Below are positions 27,832 through 37,609 of a stretch of 64,000 nucleotides of DNA, one piece after another (positions within the stretch are counted from its first letter, which is position 1; every line of letters begins with the position of its first letter). This DNA comes from Burkholderiales bacterium (lineage in GTDB: Bacteria; Pseudomonadota; Gammaproteobacteria; Burkholderiales; WYBJ01), in assembly GCA_022841915.1 (NCBI GenBank), contig JALHQN010000003.1, forward strand, positions 186,001-250,000. The letters run 5' to 3'. Position numbers and translations under genes: made by a program. Below the pieces are notes generated by a model that saw only the letters and a program-made list of their open reading frames with translations, did no database searches and was not told the origin of the DNA.

Positions 27832-28938
27832 ATGGCTAGTTTTCGTTACGGACACGGCAGCAATCCAGACTGGCGGCAGGCGGCGCAGGCCTGCATCGAT
27901 CAGCTCGGCGGCCGCGGCGGGACGCTCGGCTTCCTGTATGCCAGCGATTATTTCGCGGCCGATATGGCGCTGGTGCTCGACCATTTCAAGCAGTCCACCG
28001 GGGTCGAGCACTGGGTGGGCACGGTCGGCATGGGGATCCTGGCAACCGGTCGGGAGTATGTCGATCAGCCCGCGCTGTGCGTCATGGTGACCGATCTCGA
28101 TTCCGGCTCGTTTCGCGTGTTCAGCGGTGTGCGCACTGCGGCCGACGTCGGTGCCGTCCCGCTGGCCTGCCAGAGCGGCGCGGCCAACTTCGCCATGGTC
28201 CACGGCGACCCGACCAACGCGGAGATCGCTGCGCTGGTGAAGGGTTTGGCCGCCAAAGTGGAAAGCGGCTTCGTGGTCGGCGGGCTCACCAGTTCGCGTC
28301 GCCTCAACCCGCAAGTGGCCGACGGCATTGCCGAGGGAGGGCTCTCCGGCGTGGTGCTGGCCGAAGAGGTCACGGTCGCCACGCGCCTCACACAAGGATG
28401 TTCGCCCATCGGGCCCAAGCATGCCGTGACAGAGTGTCAGCGCAACATCATCCTGAAGCTCGACGGCAGGCCTGCGCTTGATGTCATGCGCGAAGACATG
28501 GGCGAGCGCTTCGGCAACGATCTGAACCGGCTCGGCGGCCAAGTTTTCGTCGGTCTGCCGACCAAGCGCAACGATACCGGGGATTACCTGGTGCGCAATC
28601 TGCTGGGCATCGACCCGCAGAGCAAGCTGATCGCCATCGGCGAAGTGGTCCAGCCCGGGCAACAGATGATGTTTTGTCGGCGCGATCTCGATTCCGCCGC
28701 GGAAGACATGAACCGCATGCTCGAGAGCATCAAGAAGGGATTGTTCGGAAAGCCGCGCGGCGGCGTCTACTACTCCTGCATCGCTCGCGGTCCGAATCTG
28801 TTCGGCAGGCAATCGGAGGAACTGGGGCTCATCCGTGATGCGCTCGGGGATTTTCCGCTGGTCGGTTTCTTCGGCAACGGCGAGATTTCTCACAATCGCC
28901 TGTACGGGTATACCGGTGTGCTTACGTTGTTCGTTTAG
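27832..28938 (+). CDS. FIST-domain sensory protein
   Basis: A 368-residue protein. An N-terminal FIST domain (start RYGHGSNPDWRQAAQAC, then GTLGFLYASDYFAAD; the block GFVVGGLTSSR at about 140) is followed by a FIST_C domain ending LVGFFGNGEISHNRLYGYTGVLTL. FIST proteins are proposed small-molecule (amino-acid-like) sensors often tied to chemotaxis or two-component proteins. Here it is divergent from the Chp-type operon, which lacks its own receptor, so a functional link is plausible but inferred. ATG 27832 lies at the conserved N-terminus; a GGATCA site precedes it weakly. Confidence 0.8.
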   Translation: MASFRYGHGSNPDWRQAAQACIDQLGGRGGTLGFLYASDYFAADMALVLDHFKQSTGVEHWVGTVGMGILATGREYVDQPALCVMVTDLDSGSFRVFSGVRTAADVGAVPLACQSGAANFAMVHGDPTNAEIAALVKGLAAKVESGFVVGGLTSSRRLNPQVADGIAEGGLSGVVLAEEVTVATRLTQGCSPIGPKHAVTECQRNIILKLDGRPALDVMREDMGERFGNDLNRLGGQVFVGLPTKRNDTGDYLVRNLLGIDPQSKLIAIGEVVQPGQQMMFCRRDLDSAAEDMNRMLESIKKGLFGKPRGGVYYSCIARGPNLFGRQSEELGLIRDALGDFPLVGFFGNGEISHNRLYGYTGVLTLFV

Positions 28939-29010
28939 CTTGTTCGGTCGAGACGCCCCGACCATCGACCCCCGGACCCAGTGTCCCGATTCAGAGATTC
29001 ACCGAACAAG
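28939..29010. repeat. 10-bp inverted repeat downstream of the FIST gene
   Basis: CTTGTTCGGT (28939-28948) and ACCGAACAAG (29001-29010) are perfect complements 52 bp apart, starting right after the FIST stop. They could base-pair as a long terminator arm. No T-run follows. Confidence 0.4.
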
Positions 29011-29173
29011 AGCGCCGAGGACCGATTCCAAATTTGGTCGGAGATCCTCGCCAGTCGTCCAATCTGGCTTTGGTTTCCTTCGCGTCTGATGCCGATTTCG
29101 ACGCTTTTCCCCTTCTGCATCATCGCTACCGTTCGCCGTTCGTCAACGAATCTCTGACTCAGGACATTAGCCC

Positions 29174-29932
29174 ATGCCCACCGAAATTCAGGAGTACCTC
29201 ACCCTCGGTCAGACGCTGACGCCTCACGACGTTTACGCCGTGGGCTTCTTCCTGGCGGCGTGGATTTTTTACGCGTACTTCTCGGCTTGGTACGGCAGGC
29301 GCGTGCCCAGCTTGCAAGGCGTACTCGACGGCTTGCGCAGCACCTGGGCCTTGCGCATGGTGGAGCGAGACAACCGCATGGTCGACGTCAACATCGTGCG
29401 CAACCTCACCCGCAGCTCGCAGTTCTTCGCTTCGACCACCTTGTTGATCCTGGGGGCATTGATCGCCCTGCTCGGCTATGTGCAGCGCGCGGCCGATGTC
29501 GTGTCCGAGTTGCCCTTCGCGGTCGAGGCGAGCCACCGGCTGTGGGACATCAAGATCCTGCTGCTGGTGGGCATCTTCGTGTATGCCTTCTTCAAGTTCT
29601 CCTGGTCGATCCGGCAGTTCGGGTTTTGCTCCATCGTCGTCGGCGCCGTGCCGAAGACGCCGAAGGATGCCCAGGAATGCGAGAAGGAAGTCGCCAGTCT
29701 GAGCCTGCTCGTCTCTTACGCCAGCGGCAGTTTCAACCAGGGCTTGCGCTCCTACTACTTCGCCATGGCGGCGATGTCGTGGTTTCTGCACCCTTGGCTG
29801 ATGATGGCCATCACGGTATGGATCGTCCGAGTGCTGTATGCCCGTGAATTTCACTCCCATACGCTGGAAGTGCTTAGCGGCGGAGGTATCGAGATCGCTT
29901 CGGTACGCGCCTCGCGCCGCAACTGGCGTTGA
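29174..29932 (+). CDS. DUF599 family membrane protein
   Basis: A 252-residue inner-membrane protein with four hydrophobic segments (YAVGFFLAAWIFYAYFSAWY; FFASTTLLILGALIALLGYV; ILLLVGIFVYAFFKFSW; AMAAMSWFLHPWLMMAITVW). The conserved loop WALRMVERDNRMVDVNIVRNLTRSSQFFAST is characteristic of DUF599 proteins. Function unknown in the family. Start ATG 29174. It is convergent with the glycosylase gene, separated by 16 bp. Confidence 0.8.
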   Translation: MPTEIQEYLTLGQTLTPHDVYAVGFFLAAWIFYAYFSAWYGRRVPSLQGVLDGLRSTWALRMVERDNRMVDVNIVRNLTRSSQFFASTTLLILGALIALLGYVQRAADVVSELPFAVEASHRLWDIKILLLVGIFVYAFFKFSWSIRQFGFCSIVVGAVPKTPKDAQECEKEVASLSLLVSYASGSFNQGLRSYYFAMAAMSWFLHPWLMMAITVWIVRVLYAREFHSHTLEVLSGGGIEIASVRASRRNWR

Positions 29933-29948
29933 CGCCGGCGGTCGGTCG

Positions 29949-30500
29949 TCAAGCGCGCGATACGTAGCGATTGCCCTTGATGTAGAAGCGCAGCAGCCGG
30001 CGCGCCCAGTGGCCGGCGTAGTCGACACCGATGCGCGGGCGCTTGACGATCGACACGCGCGCCTGCGTCTCTTCGGCAGCCAGATAGAAATCATCGCTCG
30101 TGAGATCGTGGCCGTTCATGCGTCTGTCGATGTGCATGGCGCGACAGAGCAGTCCCGGGCCTTGCGTGCGACCCTCGATGTTCGCGATCGGCTCCAGCGC
30201 ACGCAGCAGGACGGCCGAGGCTTTGCCCTCGGCTTGCGTCACCACGTTCATGCAGTGATACATGCCGTAGATGAGATACACATAGGCGTAGCCCGGCGGG
30301 CCGAACATGACTCGCGTGCGGGGCGTCAGTCCGCGCGCCGAGTGCGCGGCCAGATCGTGCGGGCCGAGGTAGGCCTCGACTTCGACGATCCGTCCCCTGC
30401 GCTCGATCCCGTCGCAGACATGGACGAGCACCGCCCCCAGCAGATCGTGGGCGACTTCGACCGTATCGCGATCGTAGAACGCTCGCGGCAGCTTATGCAT
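29949..30500 (-). CDS. DNA-3-methyladenine glycosylase (AAG/MPG family)
   Basis: A 183-residue protein that removes alkylated purines (3-methyladenine, hypoxanthine) in base-excision repair. Family landmarks: LPRAFYDRDTVEVAHDLLG at the N-terminus; catalytic Glu in IVEVEAYLGPHDLAAHS; FGPPGYAYVYLIYGMYHCMNVV, holding the intercalating Tyr and the active-site wall; and GPGLLCRAM. ATG 30500 gives the normal family start; an upstream in-frame ATG at 30536 is less likely. It lies 69 bp after mutS on the same strand, so two DNA-repair genes may be co-transcribed. Confidence 0.9.
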   Translation of the reverse strand: MHKLPRAFYDRDTVEVAHDLLGAVLVHVCDGIERRGRIVEVEAYLGPHDLAAHSARGLTPRTRVMFGPPGYAYVYLIYGMYHCMNVVTQAEGKASAVLLRALEPIANIEGRTQGPGLLCRAMHIDRRMNGHDLTSDDFYLAAEETQARVSIVKRPRIGVDYAGHWARRLLRFYIKGNRYVSRA

Positions 30501-30569
30501 CGAGGGGGTGCTCGGCAGGCAGCACGATCGCGGCACGGTGTCTCGTCAGGCTGGTCCGGGCCGCCGGAA

Positions 30570-33176
30570 TCAAGGCGTCAGTCGTTTCCACTCGTAGATG
30601 AGATCGAGCGCGGCGCGCGGGGTCAGTTCGTCGGCATTGGTCTGCCGTAGGGCCTCGAGCACCGGATGTGGCGGTTCGGGTTCGGCGCCGGGTTCCGGCT
30701 CGGGTTCGGCCGCGCTCTGGAACAGATCCAGTTGCGGCGTGGCCGAACCGCCTTCGTTCTCGAGCTTCACCAGGTAGCGTTTGGCCGATCGGATCACGCC
30801 GGAAGGAACGCCCGCGAGTTGCGCGACCTGGATGCCGTAGCTCTGGCTCGCCGGCCCTTCGCGCAGCGCATAGAGGAAGACGATGCGGTCGCGATGCTCC
30901 ACCGCGTCGAGATGGACGTTGGCAACGGTCTCGTAGTCGGCCGCCAGACGCGTCAGCTCGAAATAGTGCGTGGCGAACAGGCAGTGGCTGCGATTGGTTT
31001 CGATCAGATGCCGAGCAATCGCCCAGGCGAGCGCCAAGCCGTCGAATGTCGATGTGCCACGACCCACTTCGTCCATGAGCACCAGGCTCGCGTCGGTCGC
31101 GTTGCGCAGTATGTTGGCGCTTTCGGTCATCTCGACCATGAAGGTCGAGCGGCCGCCCGCCAGATCGTCCGAGGCACCGATGCGCGTAAAGATCTGGTCT
31201 ACGGTACCGATGCGCGCGCGCGTGGCCGGCACGAACGAACCCACGCGCGAGAGCAGGGTCACGAGCGCGACTTGGCGCATGTACGTGCTCTTGCCGCCCA
31301 TGTTCGGCCCTGTGATGAGCAGCAGGCGTCGTTCCGCGCCCAGCCGCGTATCGTTGGCGATGTAGTCGCGCACCTGGCGTTCGACCACGGGGTGCCGGCC
31401 GCCCTCGATCTCGATGACCGGCTGATCGCACAGTTCCGGGCGAACGTAGTCGAAGGTGGCGGCGCGCTCGGCGAAGCATGCCAGCCCGTCGAGCAGGGAG
31501 AGCGCGGCCGCGACTTGCTTGAACTCGCCGATGTGCAGATTGAGCGTGTCTAGCAATGTGTCGTACAACAGCTTCTCGCGGGCGAGGGCTCGGTCCTGGG
31601 CGGACAACGCCTTGTCTTCGAACGCCTTCAGTTCCGGCGTGATGTAGCGCTCGGCGTTCTTGAGCGTTTGGCGGCGACGATAGTCGTCCGGAACCCGCTC
31701 GGCGTTGGCCCGCGTGACCTCGATGTAGAACCCGTGCACCCGATTGAATTCGACCTTCAGCGTGGCAATGCCGGTGCGCTCGCGCTCGCGTGCTTCGAGC
31801 TGGAGCAGGAACTCGCCGCAATTGTTCTGGATGCCGCGCAACTCGTCGAGTTCGGGATCGTAGCCGTCGGCGATCACGCCACCGTCGCGCAGAACCACGG
31901 AGGGCTCGGGCCGTAGCGCGGCGCTCAGCAACCCGCTCACCGCCGGATCGATGCGCAATCGCTCCGCGACGCTCTGCAGCGCCGGGGAGGCGAGGCCATC
32001 CAAGGAGTCCGCCACTGCGGGCACGCGCAGCAAGGCGTCGCGCAGTCCCGAGAGGTCGCGTGGCCGCGCGCTGCGCAGCGCGATGCGGGCGGTGATGCGC
32101 TCGATGTCAGCGAGGCGATCGAGCGCCGTGCGCACCTTGCCGTAGCGGCCGATGCCGGCATCGCCGAGCAGATCGCTTACGGCATCGAGCCGCTCCAGGA
32201 CGGCGGCGTTGTGTCTGAGCGGCTGCTGCAGCGCGAGGCGCAACCAGCGGCTGCCCATGGCGGTGACGCAGGTATCGAACAACGCGAACAGCGTCGGCGC
32301 TGGTTCGCCGCGAATGGTCTCGGTGATCTCCAGGTTGCGTCGGGTGGCGGCATCCATGCGCACGAAGGCGTCGTCGTGCTCGACTTCGAGCGTCTGTACG
32401 TGGGCAAGGGCGTTGAGCTGGGTCGTGCGGGCATAGCCGAGCAATGCACCGGCGGCAATGATGGCGGCATCCATGCCCTCGCAGCCGAAGCCATGCAGCG
32501 AGTTGGTGTTGAACTGGCGGCACAGGGAGGCCGTCGCCGTCGTGAGATCGAATTGAGACCGCGCCAGCCGGCGCACCGCGCATTTCGCTCCATCGAGGCT
32601 CGGTTCCGACGTGCCCTCCGCGACGAGCACTTCCGCCGGACGCAATCGCTCCAATTCCGCGGGGAGCTGCGCGCGGTCGGTTTCCAGGATGCACAATCGA
32701 CCGGCCGCGAGATTCATCCAGGCGAGCGCCAGGCGCTTGTCGGCGGGCACCAGGCACAGCAGGATGCTGTCGCGCTTGTCGTCCAGCAATGCGGCATCGG
32801 TGAGCGTGCCAGGGGTGACGATGCGTGCGACCTTGCGCTCGACCGGCCCCTTCGAGGTGGCCGGATCGCCCACCTGCTCGCAAATTACGACCGGCTCGCC
32901 GCACTTCACCAGCTTGGCGAGATACTGCTCCGCCGCGTGATAGGGCACGCCCGCCATGCGGATCGGTTCGCCGGCCGAGTTGCCGCGTGTGGTGAGGGTG
33001 ATGTCGAGCAGGCGCGCCGCCTTCTCCGCGTCGTCGAAGAACAGTTCGTAGAAGTCGCCCATCCGGTAGAAGAGCAGCATGTCCGGGTGCTGCGCCTTGA
33101 TGCGCAGATACTGCTGCATCATCGGGGTATGGTTGCTCAATGCGGCGTCGTTCAAGCGTTTCTCTTTAATCAACAT
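30570..33176 (-). CDS. mutS: DNA mismatch repair protein MutS
   Basis: An 868-residue MutS: mismatch-binding Phe-x-Glu in RMGDFYELF, Walker [16 protein letters not shown], Walker [13 protein letters not shown], and the C-terminal HTH/dimer region. Recognises mispairs and recruits MutL. Start at ATG 33176 (TTG 33173 or an upstream codon are possible). The first codons coincide with the att core of the neighbouring mobile element, so the DNA upstream of mutS is element DNA rather than the original promoter. mutS and the element's integrase are divergent and share a 137-bp spacer. Confidence 0.95.
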   Translation of the reverse strand: MLIKEKRLNDAALSNHTPMMQQYLRIKAQHPDMLLFYRMGDFYELFFDDAEKAARLLDITLTTRGNSAGEPIRMAGVPYHAAEQYLAKLVKCGEPVVICEQVGDPATSKGPVERKVARIVTPGTLTDAALLDDKRDSILLCLVPADKRLALAWMNLAAGRLCILETDRAQLPAELERLRPAEVLVAEGTSEPSLDGAKCAVRRLARSQFDLTTATASLCRQFNTNSLHGFGCEGMDAAIIAAGALLGYARTTQLNALAHVQTLEVEHDDAFVRMDAATRRNLEITETIRGEPAPTLFALFDTCVTAMGSRWLRLALQQPLRHNAAVLERLDAVSDLLGDAGIGRYGKVRTALDRLADIERITARIALRSARPRDLSGLRDALLRVPAVADSLDGLASPALQSVAERLRIDPAVSGLLSAALRPEPSVVLRDGGVIADGYDPELDELRGIQNNCGEFLLQLEARERERTGIATLKVEFNRVHGFYIEVTRANAERVPDDYRRRQTLKNAERYITPELKAFEDKALSAQDRALAREKLLYDTLLDTLNLHIGEFKQVAAALSLLDGLACFAERAATFDYVRPELCDQPVIEIEGGRHPVVERQVRDYIANDTRLGAERRLLLITGPNMGGKSTYMRQVALVTLLSRVGSFVPATRARIGTVDQIFTRIGASDDLAGGRSTFMVEMTESANILRNATDASLVLMDEVGRGTSTFDGLALAWAIARHLIETNRSHCLFATHYFELTRLAADYETVANVHLDAVEHRDRIVFLYALREGPASQSYGIQVAQLAGVPSGVIRSAKRYLVKLENEGGSATPQLDLFQSAAEPEPEPGAEPEPPHPVLEALRQTNADELTPRAALDLIYEWKRLTP
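33111..33173. repeat. Attachment-site repeat, left copy (attL, within mutS)
   Basis: 63 bp of the mutS 5' coding region, repeated at 55871-55933 with a single mismatch (33126 versus 55886). Identity to the second copy continues imperfectly through the spacer into the integrase gene. This is the expected footprint of site-specific integration at the start of mutS. Confidence 0.8.
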
Positions 33177-33277
33177 TTCTAGCGTAACTATTTGTACGCA
33201 TGGCAAAAGATCGACTCAATCGCTTCGAAGACAAAGCTAGATTCGCCCAGTCTTGCCCAGCCTTGTCCGTGAGTTTG

Positions 33278-33297
33278 GTGTAGGTGGCGGTATAGGT
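33278..33297. repeat. Putative integrase arm-site repeats, left end
   Basis: GTGTAGGT (33278-33285) and GTATAGGT (33290-33297) lie just upstream of the integrase. The same GTATAGGT octamer occurs twice near the right end (55805-55812 and 55817-55824). Repeats at both ends are what arm-type integrase sites look like. No binding data. Confidence 0.4.
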
Positions 33298-33313
33298 CTA
33301 CGCTGGCGTTGCC

Positions 33314-34555
33314 ATGAAGAAACCACCCCCGATCCTGACACCGAGAATTATCGCCGACATGCGGCCCGGTGAGGAATTCGGTGATCCTGACCACTCAGGG
33401 CTACGCGTAAGACGTACGATCTCGGCGCGGGTGTTCTTCTACCGTTACCGGTCCCAGGATGGGGCCTTGCGAGAGATCAAGCTGGGCGAGTTCGGTGCCA
33501 TGACATTGGCCGAGGCCAGGAAGGCGCTCGGGCGATTGAAGCTCGAGCGCGAGCGCGGTATCGATCCGCAACTCCAGAAGCAGCAGTCGCGGGCTGAGGC
33601 GCGTCGCCAGCGCGAGGCGGAGAAGCTTGCGCGGTATACCGTCGAGAGGCTCGTCGATCATTACATCGAAGAGTGCCTCTGCAAGCAGAAGCGCGGCGAC
33701 GAGGGTGCGAGACTCCTGCGCCGTGAGCTGCTCACGAAACTCGGTGATCGCCCCGCTGCGGCTGTGACCCGTCGCGAGCTCCTCGAACAGGTCATTCGGC
33801 CGGTACTGACGCGTGCTCCCCGCTGCGGCACGTATCTACTCGGCCGCATCCGTTGTGCGTATACGCACGCGGCCGATCAAGGCCGACTGCCCGACGACTG
33901 CGTAATTCCCACGCTCGGCATCAAGGGGGCTCCCCAGGTGCGCCGGAAGCGCGCCTTCACTGATTCCGAACTCGCGACGTTCGTTCGCTGGCTGCCCGCC
34001 AGTCCGTACAGTCGCGCGGTTCGCGACGCGCTCAACCTCGTGCTTTACACCGGCTGCAGGTCGGGCGAGGTTGTCGCCGCGCGGTGGCGCGACATCGACC
34101 TAGAATGTGCGGTATGGACCATTCGAGAGACGAAGAACGGCGAGCCGCATGACGTCATGCTTTGTCGTCAGGCGATCGAATTGTTGAGATCGCGGCGAGA
34201 AATGAGCCACGTATTTGCGTTTCCTTCGCCGATGAATGGGCAGCACATCGGACAGAAGGCCGTCGGGCTCGCGCAGTACGAAGCGCGCCGAAAGAATGAC
34301 CAAGGCGTCGCTGCGGACCCGATCGAAGTCGCCTGGACCGTTCACGATCTGCGTCGGACGGTTGCGACGGGCCTGGCGCGCCTCGGATGTCCGCGTGTCG
34401 TGCAGGATCGCATCCTTAATCATGTCGACAGTTCGGTAAGTGCCATCTACGATCGGCATCGCTACGACGCCGAGGCACGGGCGTGGCTGCAGAAGTGGTC
34501 GGATCACATCGAGGCGTTGCGCGTGAGCAACGTTGTCCCGCTTCGTGCTGCTTGA
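33314..34555 (+). CDS. P4-type tyrosine integrase
   Basis: A 413-residue protein. The N-terminal arm-binding domain (residues about 1-90: ILTPRIIADMRPGEEFGD, GLRVRRTISARVFFYRYRS) is followed by a SAM-like core and a C-terminal catalytic domain with Arg in YTGCRSGEVVAARW, HxxR in HDLRRTVATGLARLG, and Tyr in AIYDRHRY. The usual second H box reads LNHVDSS. It should catalyse integration and excision at the mutS-embedded att site. Divergent from mutS. A second, broken copy lies at 56074. ATG 33314 starts the conserved MKKPPPILTP and is shared with that copy. Confidence 0.92.
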   Translation: MKKPPPILTPRIIADMRPGEEFGDPDHSGLRVRRTISARVFFYRYRSQDGALREIKLGEFGAMTLAEARKALGRLKLERERGIDPQLQKQQSRAEARRQREAEKLARYTVERLVDHYIEECLCKQKRGDEGARLLRRELLTKLGDRPAAAVTRRELLEQVIRPVLTRAPRCGTYLLGRIRCAYTHAADQGRLPDDCVIPTLGIKGAPQVRRKRAFTDSELATFVRWLPASPYSRAVRDALNLVLYTGCRSGEVVAARWRDIDLECAVWTIRETKNGEPHDVMLCRQAIELLRSRREMSHVFAFPSPMNGQHIGQKAVGLAQYEARRKNDQGVAADPIEVAWTVHDLRRTVATGLARLGCPRVVQDRILNHVDSSVSAIYDRHRYDAEARAWLQKWSDHIEALRVSNVVPLRAA

Positions 34556-34561
34556 GCGAAT

Positions 34562-35719
34562 CTACTGCTCGTCATCCAGTATCGTCGTCTTTGTCTCGAC
34601 CAGTGGGTCGAGCCAATCCGCTTTCCGTCGTGCCCAAGCCATCCATCGCGTGAGCTCACTGTTGTTGCCGAGATCAGCGCCTGCCAGCTTTGCTTGTCTT
34701 TCAACCGTGTTTGCATACGCGCGAATGTTTTCTGCACGACGCCAATCGTTTGCCTCTTCTTCGAGGCGCTTCAAGCGTTCGAGTTCTTTGCGTTGGCGTT
34801 CTTCGTATTCATATCGCCGTCGGGACTCTTCTTCCCATCGACGTCGCTCCGCTTCTTGCCGTTCCGCGGCCAACTTGCGCCTGATCGCCTCCGCTTCGAT
34901 GATGATCATGAGCTCATTGAGTGCGTCTTCAATTCGGCGGTCTGCTTTATCGGCGATACATGGTTGAATGGATGCCCCGCGGCTGTTCGTTATCCCAAGC
35001 CTGAGGCGATTCGTTACGGTGTAGCTGTATCGATCGAAAAAATCGGTTCGGCCGGATCGTTTCATCTCCGCTTGTTCTTCTGGCGGGGGTTGTCGTTCGC
35101 TTCGCTTGGCACTCTCGGCAAGCCGAACCGCCAGTTTCTGTCCGTGAAGCTCTACGTAGGTTCGTCGGTCGCCGTCGACTTCCTTCTTGAGTGCGAGCCC
35201 TCGTGCTTTGAGTGCCTTTGCCATCGCATCCATGATTCTTAGCGCGCGATCGAGGCTGGCTTCACTCACGGAGATATCTAGTCCCTCTCTGAGAAGTTGG
35301 CGGAATCCCCGGGCGTCCCGAAACTTTGATTGGTTGAAGGCGCGTTTGGTCTCCGCTACGAGCGGCTCAGGACGTTCCAGCACATCGGCAACCAGAATTC
35401 TGTTCTCGGCGAGATCTTCGAAGCGCCTGCGGGCGCTGACCTCGGGCGCTTCCGGCTCGGTGGGCTTCTCGTCCACACGCCGCGCGATAGCCAGCTCGGT
35501 CGGACCGGTATGCTTTGGGAGAGGGGGCCGCGAAACTTTCTTCCCGGCAGCCACCTTCGCCCAATAGCCCAATGGCGGCAACGGAACGCCGAGCTTCTTG
35601 CAGGTTTTGCGCAGAGCGACGTCGGAGACGCCATATCGCTTCGCGACCTTGGTCACGGCCTCGGTCCAGACTTCTTCGTAGAGCGTCGTGCGTTCGTACT
35701 TGGTCGTGATGTAAGGCAT
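34562..35719 (-). CDS. Unknown protein with HTH-like N-terminus and long coiled coil
   Basis: A 385-residue protein from ATG 35719. An N-terminal YEEVWTEAVTKVAKRYGVSDVALRKTCKKLGVPLPPLGYWAKV resembles a helix-turn-helix seen in mobile-element proteins. A middle region is uncharacterised. A long charged coiled coil (ERQEAERRRWEEESRRRYEYEERQRKELERLKR) lies at about residues 280-335. An in-frame extension to 35926 exists, but the ATG at 35719 gives the better N-terminus. It is convergent with the integrase (6 bp between stops) and divergent from the Fic gene, so it could regulate Fic. I do not recognise the family. Confidence 0.6.
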   Translation of the reverse strand: MPYITTKYERTTLYEEVWTEAVTKVAKRYGVSDVALRKTCKKLGVPLPPLGYWAKVAAGKKVSRPPLPKHTGPTELAIARRVDEKPTEPEAPEVSARRRFEDLAENRILVADVLERPEPLVAETKRAFNQSKFRDARGFRQLLREGLDISVSEASLDRALRIMDAMAKALKARGLALKKEVDGDRRTYVELHGQKLAVRLAESAKRSERQPPPEEQAEMKRSGRTDFFDRYSYTVTNRLRLGITNSRGASIQPCIADKADRRIEDALNELMIIIEAEAIRRKLAAERQEAERRRWEEESRRRYEYEERQRKELERLKRLEEEANDWRRAENIRAYANTVERQAKLAGADLGNNSELTRWMAWARRKADWLDPLVETKTTILDDEQ

Positions 35720-35939
35720 GGCAGGCAAGTGGGTGTGATGGAGAAATTCGGGGCGCTGGAGCTTCGCATTGGGTGAGCCTTGCGCTCCGCAGAAAGCGCC
35801 AATGAACCAACGGTTCGGGAAGAGCGTAACCCAGCGTTCGCTCCAGGCCCCGAACGGGGTCCGTCCGACCCTGCCTCGACCAATGCAGGCTTGAGTGCTT
35901 TGGAGCGCGGCAAAAAAGTTCTTCATACTAGCCCCTGAG

Positions 35940-35957
35940 ATTAAAGAATGATTTAAT
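35940..35957. promoter_or_regulatory. Palindrome upstream of Fic (operator candidate)
   Basis: ATTAAA-N6-TTTAAT in an AT-rich patch between the HTH/coiled-coil gene and the Fic gene. The same 18 bp is conserved exactly at 56580-56597 upstream of the second Fic copy, in otherwise diverged surroundings. Likely an operator for Fic control. Confidence 0.45.
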
Positions 35958-35988
35958 GAAGGGCTAAAATATTAAAGACGTCTTGAGT

Positions 35989-37137
35989 ATGAGCAGGGCG
36001 ACCGGCACCTACGCGAAAGTTACGACCTTGGCCGAGTCCGTTCGGGCATTCGTGCCATTTCCGCTCCCACCCGATGCCCCCCCTTTGGCAGCGGAGAGTT
36101 ACATCGAACTAAACCACCATGCAGAACTGGCGCTGGCTAGACTTTCCGGCGTCGCCGGACTGGTGCCGTCGGTCGATTGGCTGCTGTACAGCGCTAGCCG
36201 CAAAGAGGCTTTGCTCACCTCGCAAATCGAAGGTACGCAAGCGAGCCTCACGGACCTCTTCGACCAAGAGGCTGGGTTCTCAGTGAGCAACACGGACGAT
36301 GTCGAGGAGGTCGCTAACTACTTGCGCGCTTTTCGACTCGTCCAGGACAACTTGCGCGATTCCGGGGGGCTGCCAATCAGTGTTCGCCTGCTCTGCGATG
36401 CGCACCGCTTGCTGCTCGATGGTGCGCGCGGTGCAGGAAAGCAGCCCGGCGAACTGCGCCGCTCGCAGAACTGGATCGGTGGAACACGCCCCGGCAATGC
36501 CGCCTTCGTGCCGCCTCCCGCGGACCAAGTCGCCCATCTGCTGAGCGAACTCGAACGCTTCATTCACGATGATAAAAGCATGCTTCCCCCTCTCGTCCGA
36601 ATTGCGCTGGTGCATGCCCAGTTCGAGACGATCCACCCCTTCCTGGACGGCAACGGCCGCATCGGACGCCTGCTAATTGCGGCCCTGCTTGAACACTGGA
36701 GGCTTTTGCCGGAACCGTTGATGTATGTGAGCGGCTTTCTGAAGCAGCACCAGGCCGAGTATTACCGGCGCTTGTCGATCATCCGAACCGACGGAGATTG
36801 GGAAGCGTGGATTGCGTTCTTCCTCGAAGCCGTTGCGGTGGCAGCGCAGGATGCCGAGCGCAGCATCATCGACATCGCCACGCTCGTGGCCGCCGATCGA
36901 CGCCGGATGCTTGCTTCGGCCAAGGCAGGGGCCGCGAGCTACCGTCTTTTCGAGATGCTGCCGATGATGCCGCGCTTTACTATCGAGCGGGTGCGGCAGC
37001 GATTGGAAACCACGTTTCCGACAGCGAACGCGGCCGTCAAGGTACTGCAAGACCTCGGCATCGTTGCCGAGACCACAGGGCAGAAGACGAACCGCAGCTT
37101 CAGCTACCAGGGCTATATCGATCTGCTGAGTCGTTGA
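35989..37137 (+). CDS. Fic-domain AMPylase family protein, copy 1
   Basis: A 382-residue protein. An N-terminal helix with the class II inhibitory motif (TSQIEGTQ; S/T-x-x-x-E-G/N, residues about 78-85) precedes the Fic core with the complete active site HPFLDGNGRIGR (catalytic His, phosphate-binding GNGR). A C-terminal winged-helix-like segment ends the protein. Fic enzymes transfer AMP (or other NMPs) to hydroxyl side chains of target proteins; the inhibitory Glu keeps them off. ATG 35989 is chosen over the TTG six bases upstream. Found between the integrase and the restriction operon, so a toxin or defence role is plausible. A 95%-like paralogue is at 56629. Confidence 0.9.
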   Translation: MSRATGTYAKVTTLAESVRAFVPFPLPPDAPPLAAESYIELNHHAELALARLSGVAGLVPSVDWLLYSASRKEALLTSQIEGTQASLTDLFDQEAGFSVSNTDDVEEVANYLRAFRLVQDNLRDSGGLPISVRLLCDAHRLLLDGARGAGKQPGELRRSQNWIGGTRPGNAAFVPPPADQVAHLLSELERFIHDDKSMLPPLVRIALVHAQFETIHPFLDGNGRIGRLLIAALLEHWRLLPEPLMYVSGFLKQHQAEYYRRLSIIRTDGDWEAWIAFFLEAVAVAAQDAERSIIDIATLVAADRRRMLASAKAGAASYRLFEMLPMMPRFTIERVRQRLETTFPTANAAVKVLQDLGIVAETTGQKTNRSFSYQGYIDLLSR

Positions 37138-37261
37138 AGGTGTAGCGATTGCACGCTGTGTGCGCAGGTTTGATGCCGCGTTTCACCTGGCGCGACCTCC
37201 CGGCGTTGCGTCTGGGATACGCTCTCGGTATTGTTGATCTCTCAGTGGAGGCGGCTACGCG

Positions 37262-37609
37262 ATGCAAAGTCCGGATCATTTAGCGCGTGTCGACATCGAC
37301 CGACTGCTCCAGAATGGAAGATGGTCGGTCCACGTCTGTCGCGCCGACGATCGCCGCGTTTCCCGAGACATGGTTCTACGGGAGGTCGAGGTGGCCGCCG
37401 GATTGCGCACGGCGAGTTGCCTGCGCGACATCGATGGGATGGCATTCGGCGAAACTGAGGCGAATAGGGGCGGCGCGACGCTGTTGAGAACCGAAATCCG
37501 CTTTATCAACCCGCTCGTCAAGCAATCAACGGTCATGACGCTTCATCGTTCTTCGGCAGATGATGCCGTGCTCGCGAGCGGCAGTGAGCGCTCGACATTG
37601 GGAAATTGA
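37262..37609 (+). CDS. Small hypothetical protein upstream of hsdM
   Basis: 115 residues from ATG 37262 behind GGAGGCGGCTACGCG. The stop (TGA 37607-37609) shares bases with the hsdM ATG as TGATG, which suggests coupling. No family recognised. The first ~35 codons recur in the decayed right-hand element (57902 onward), so the gene may itself be a recombinant. Could be a leader or antitoxin-like small protein; no evidence for either. Confidence 0.45.
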   Translation: MQSPDHLARVDIDRLLQNGRWSVHVCRADDRRVSRDMVLREVEVAAGLRTASCLRDIDGMAFGETEANRGGATLLRTEIRFINPLVKQSTVMTLHRSSADDAVLASGSERSTLGN

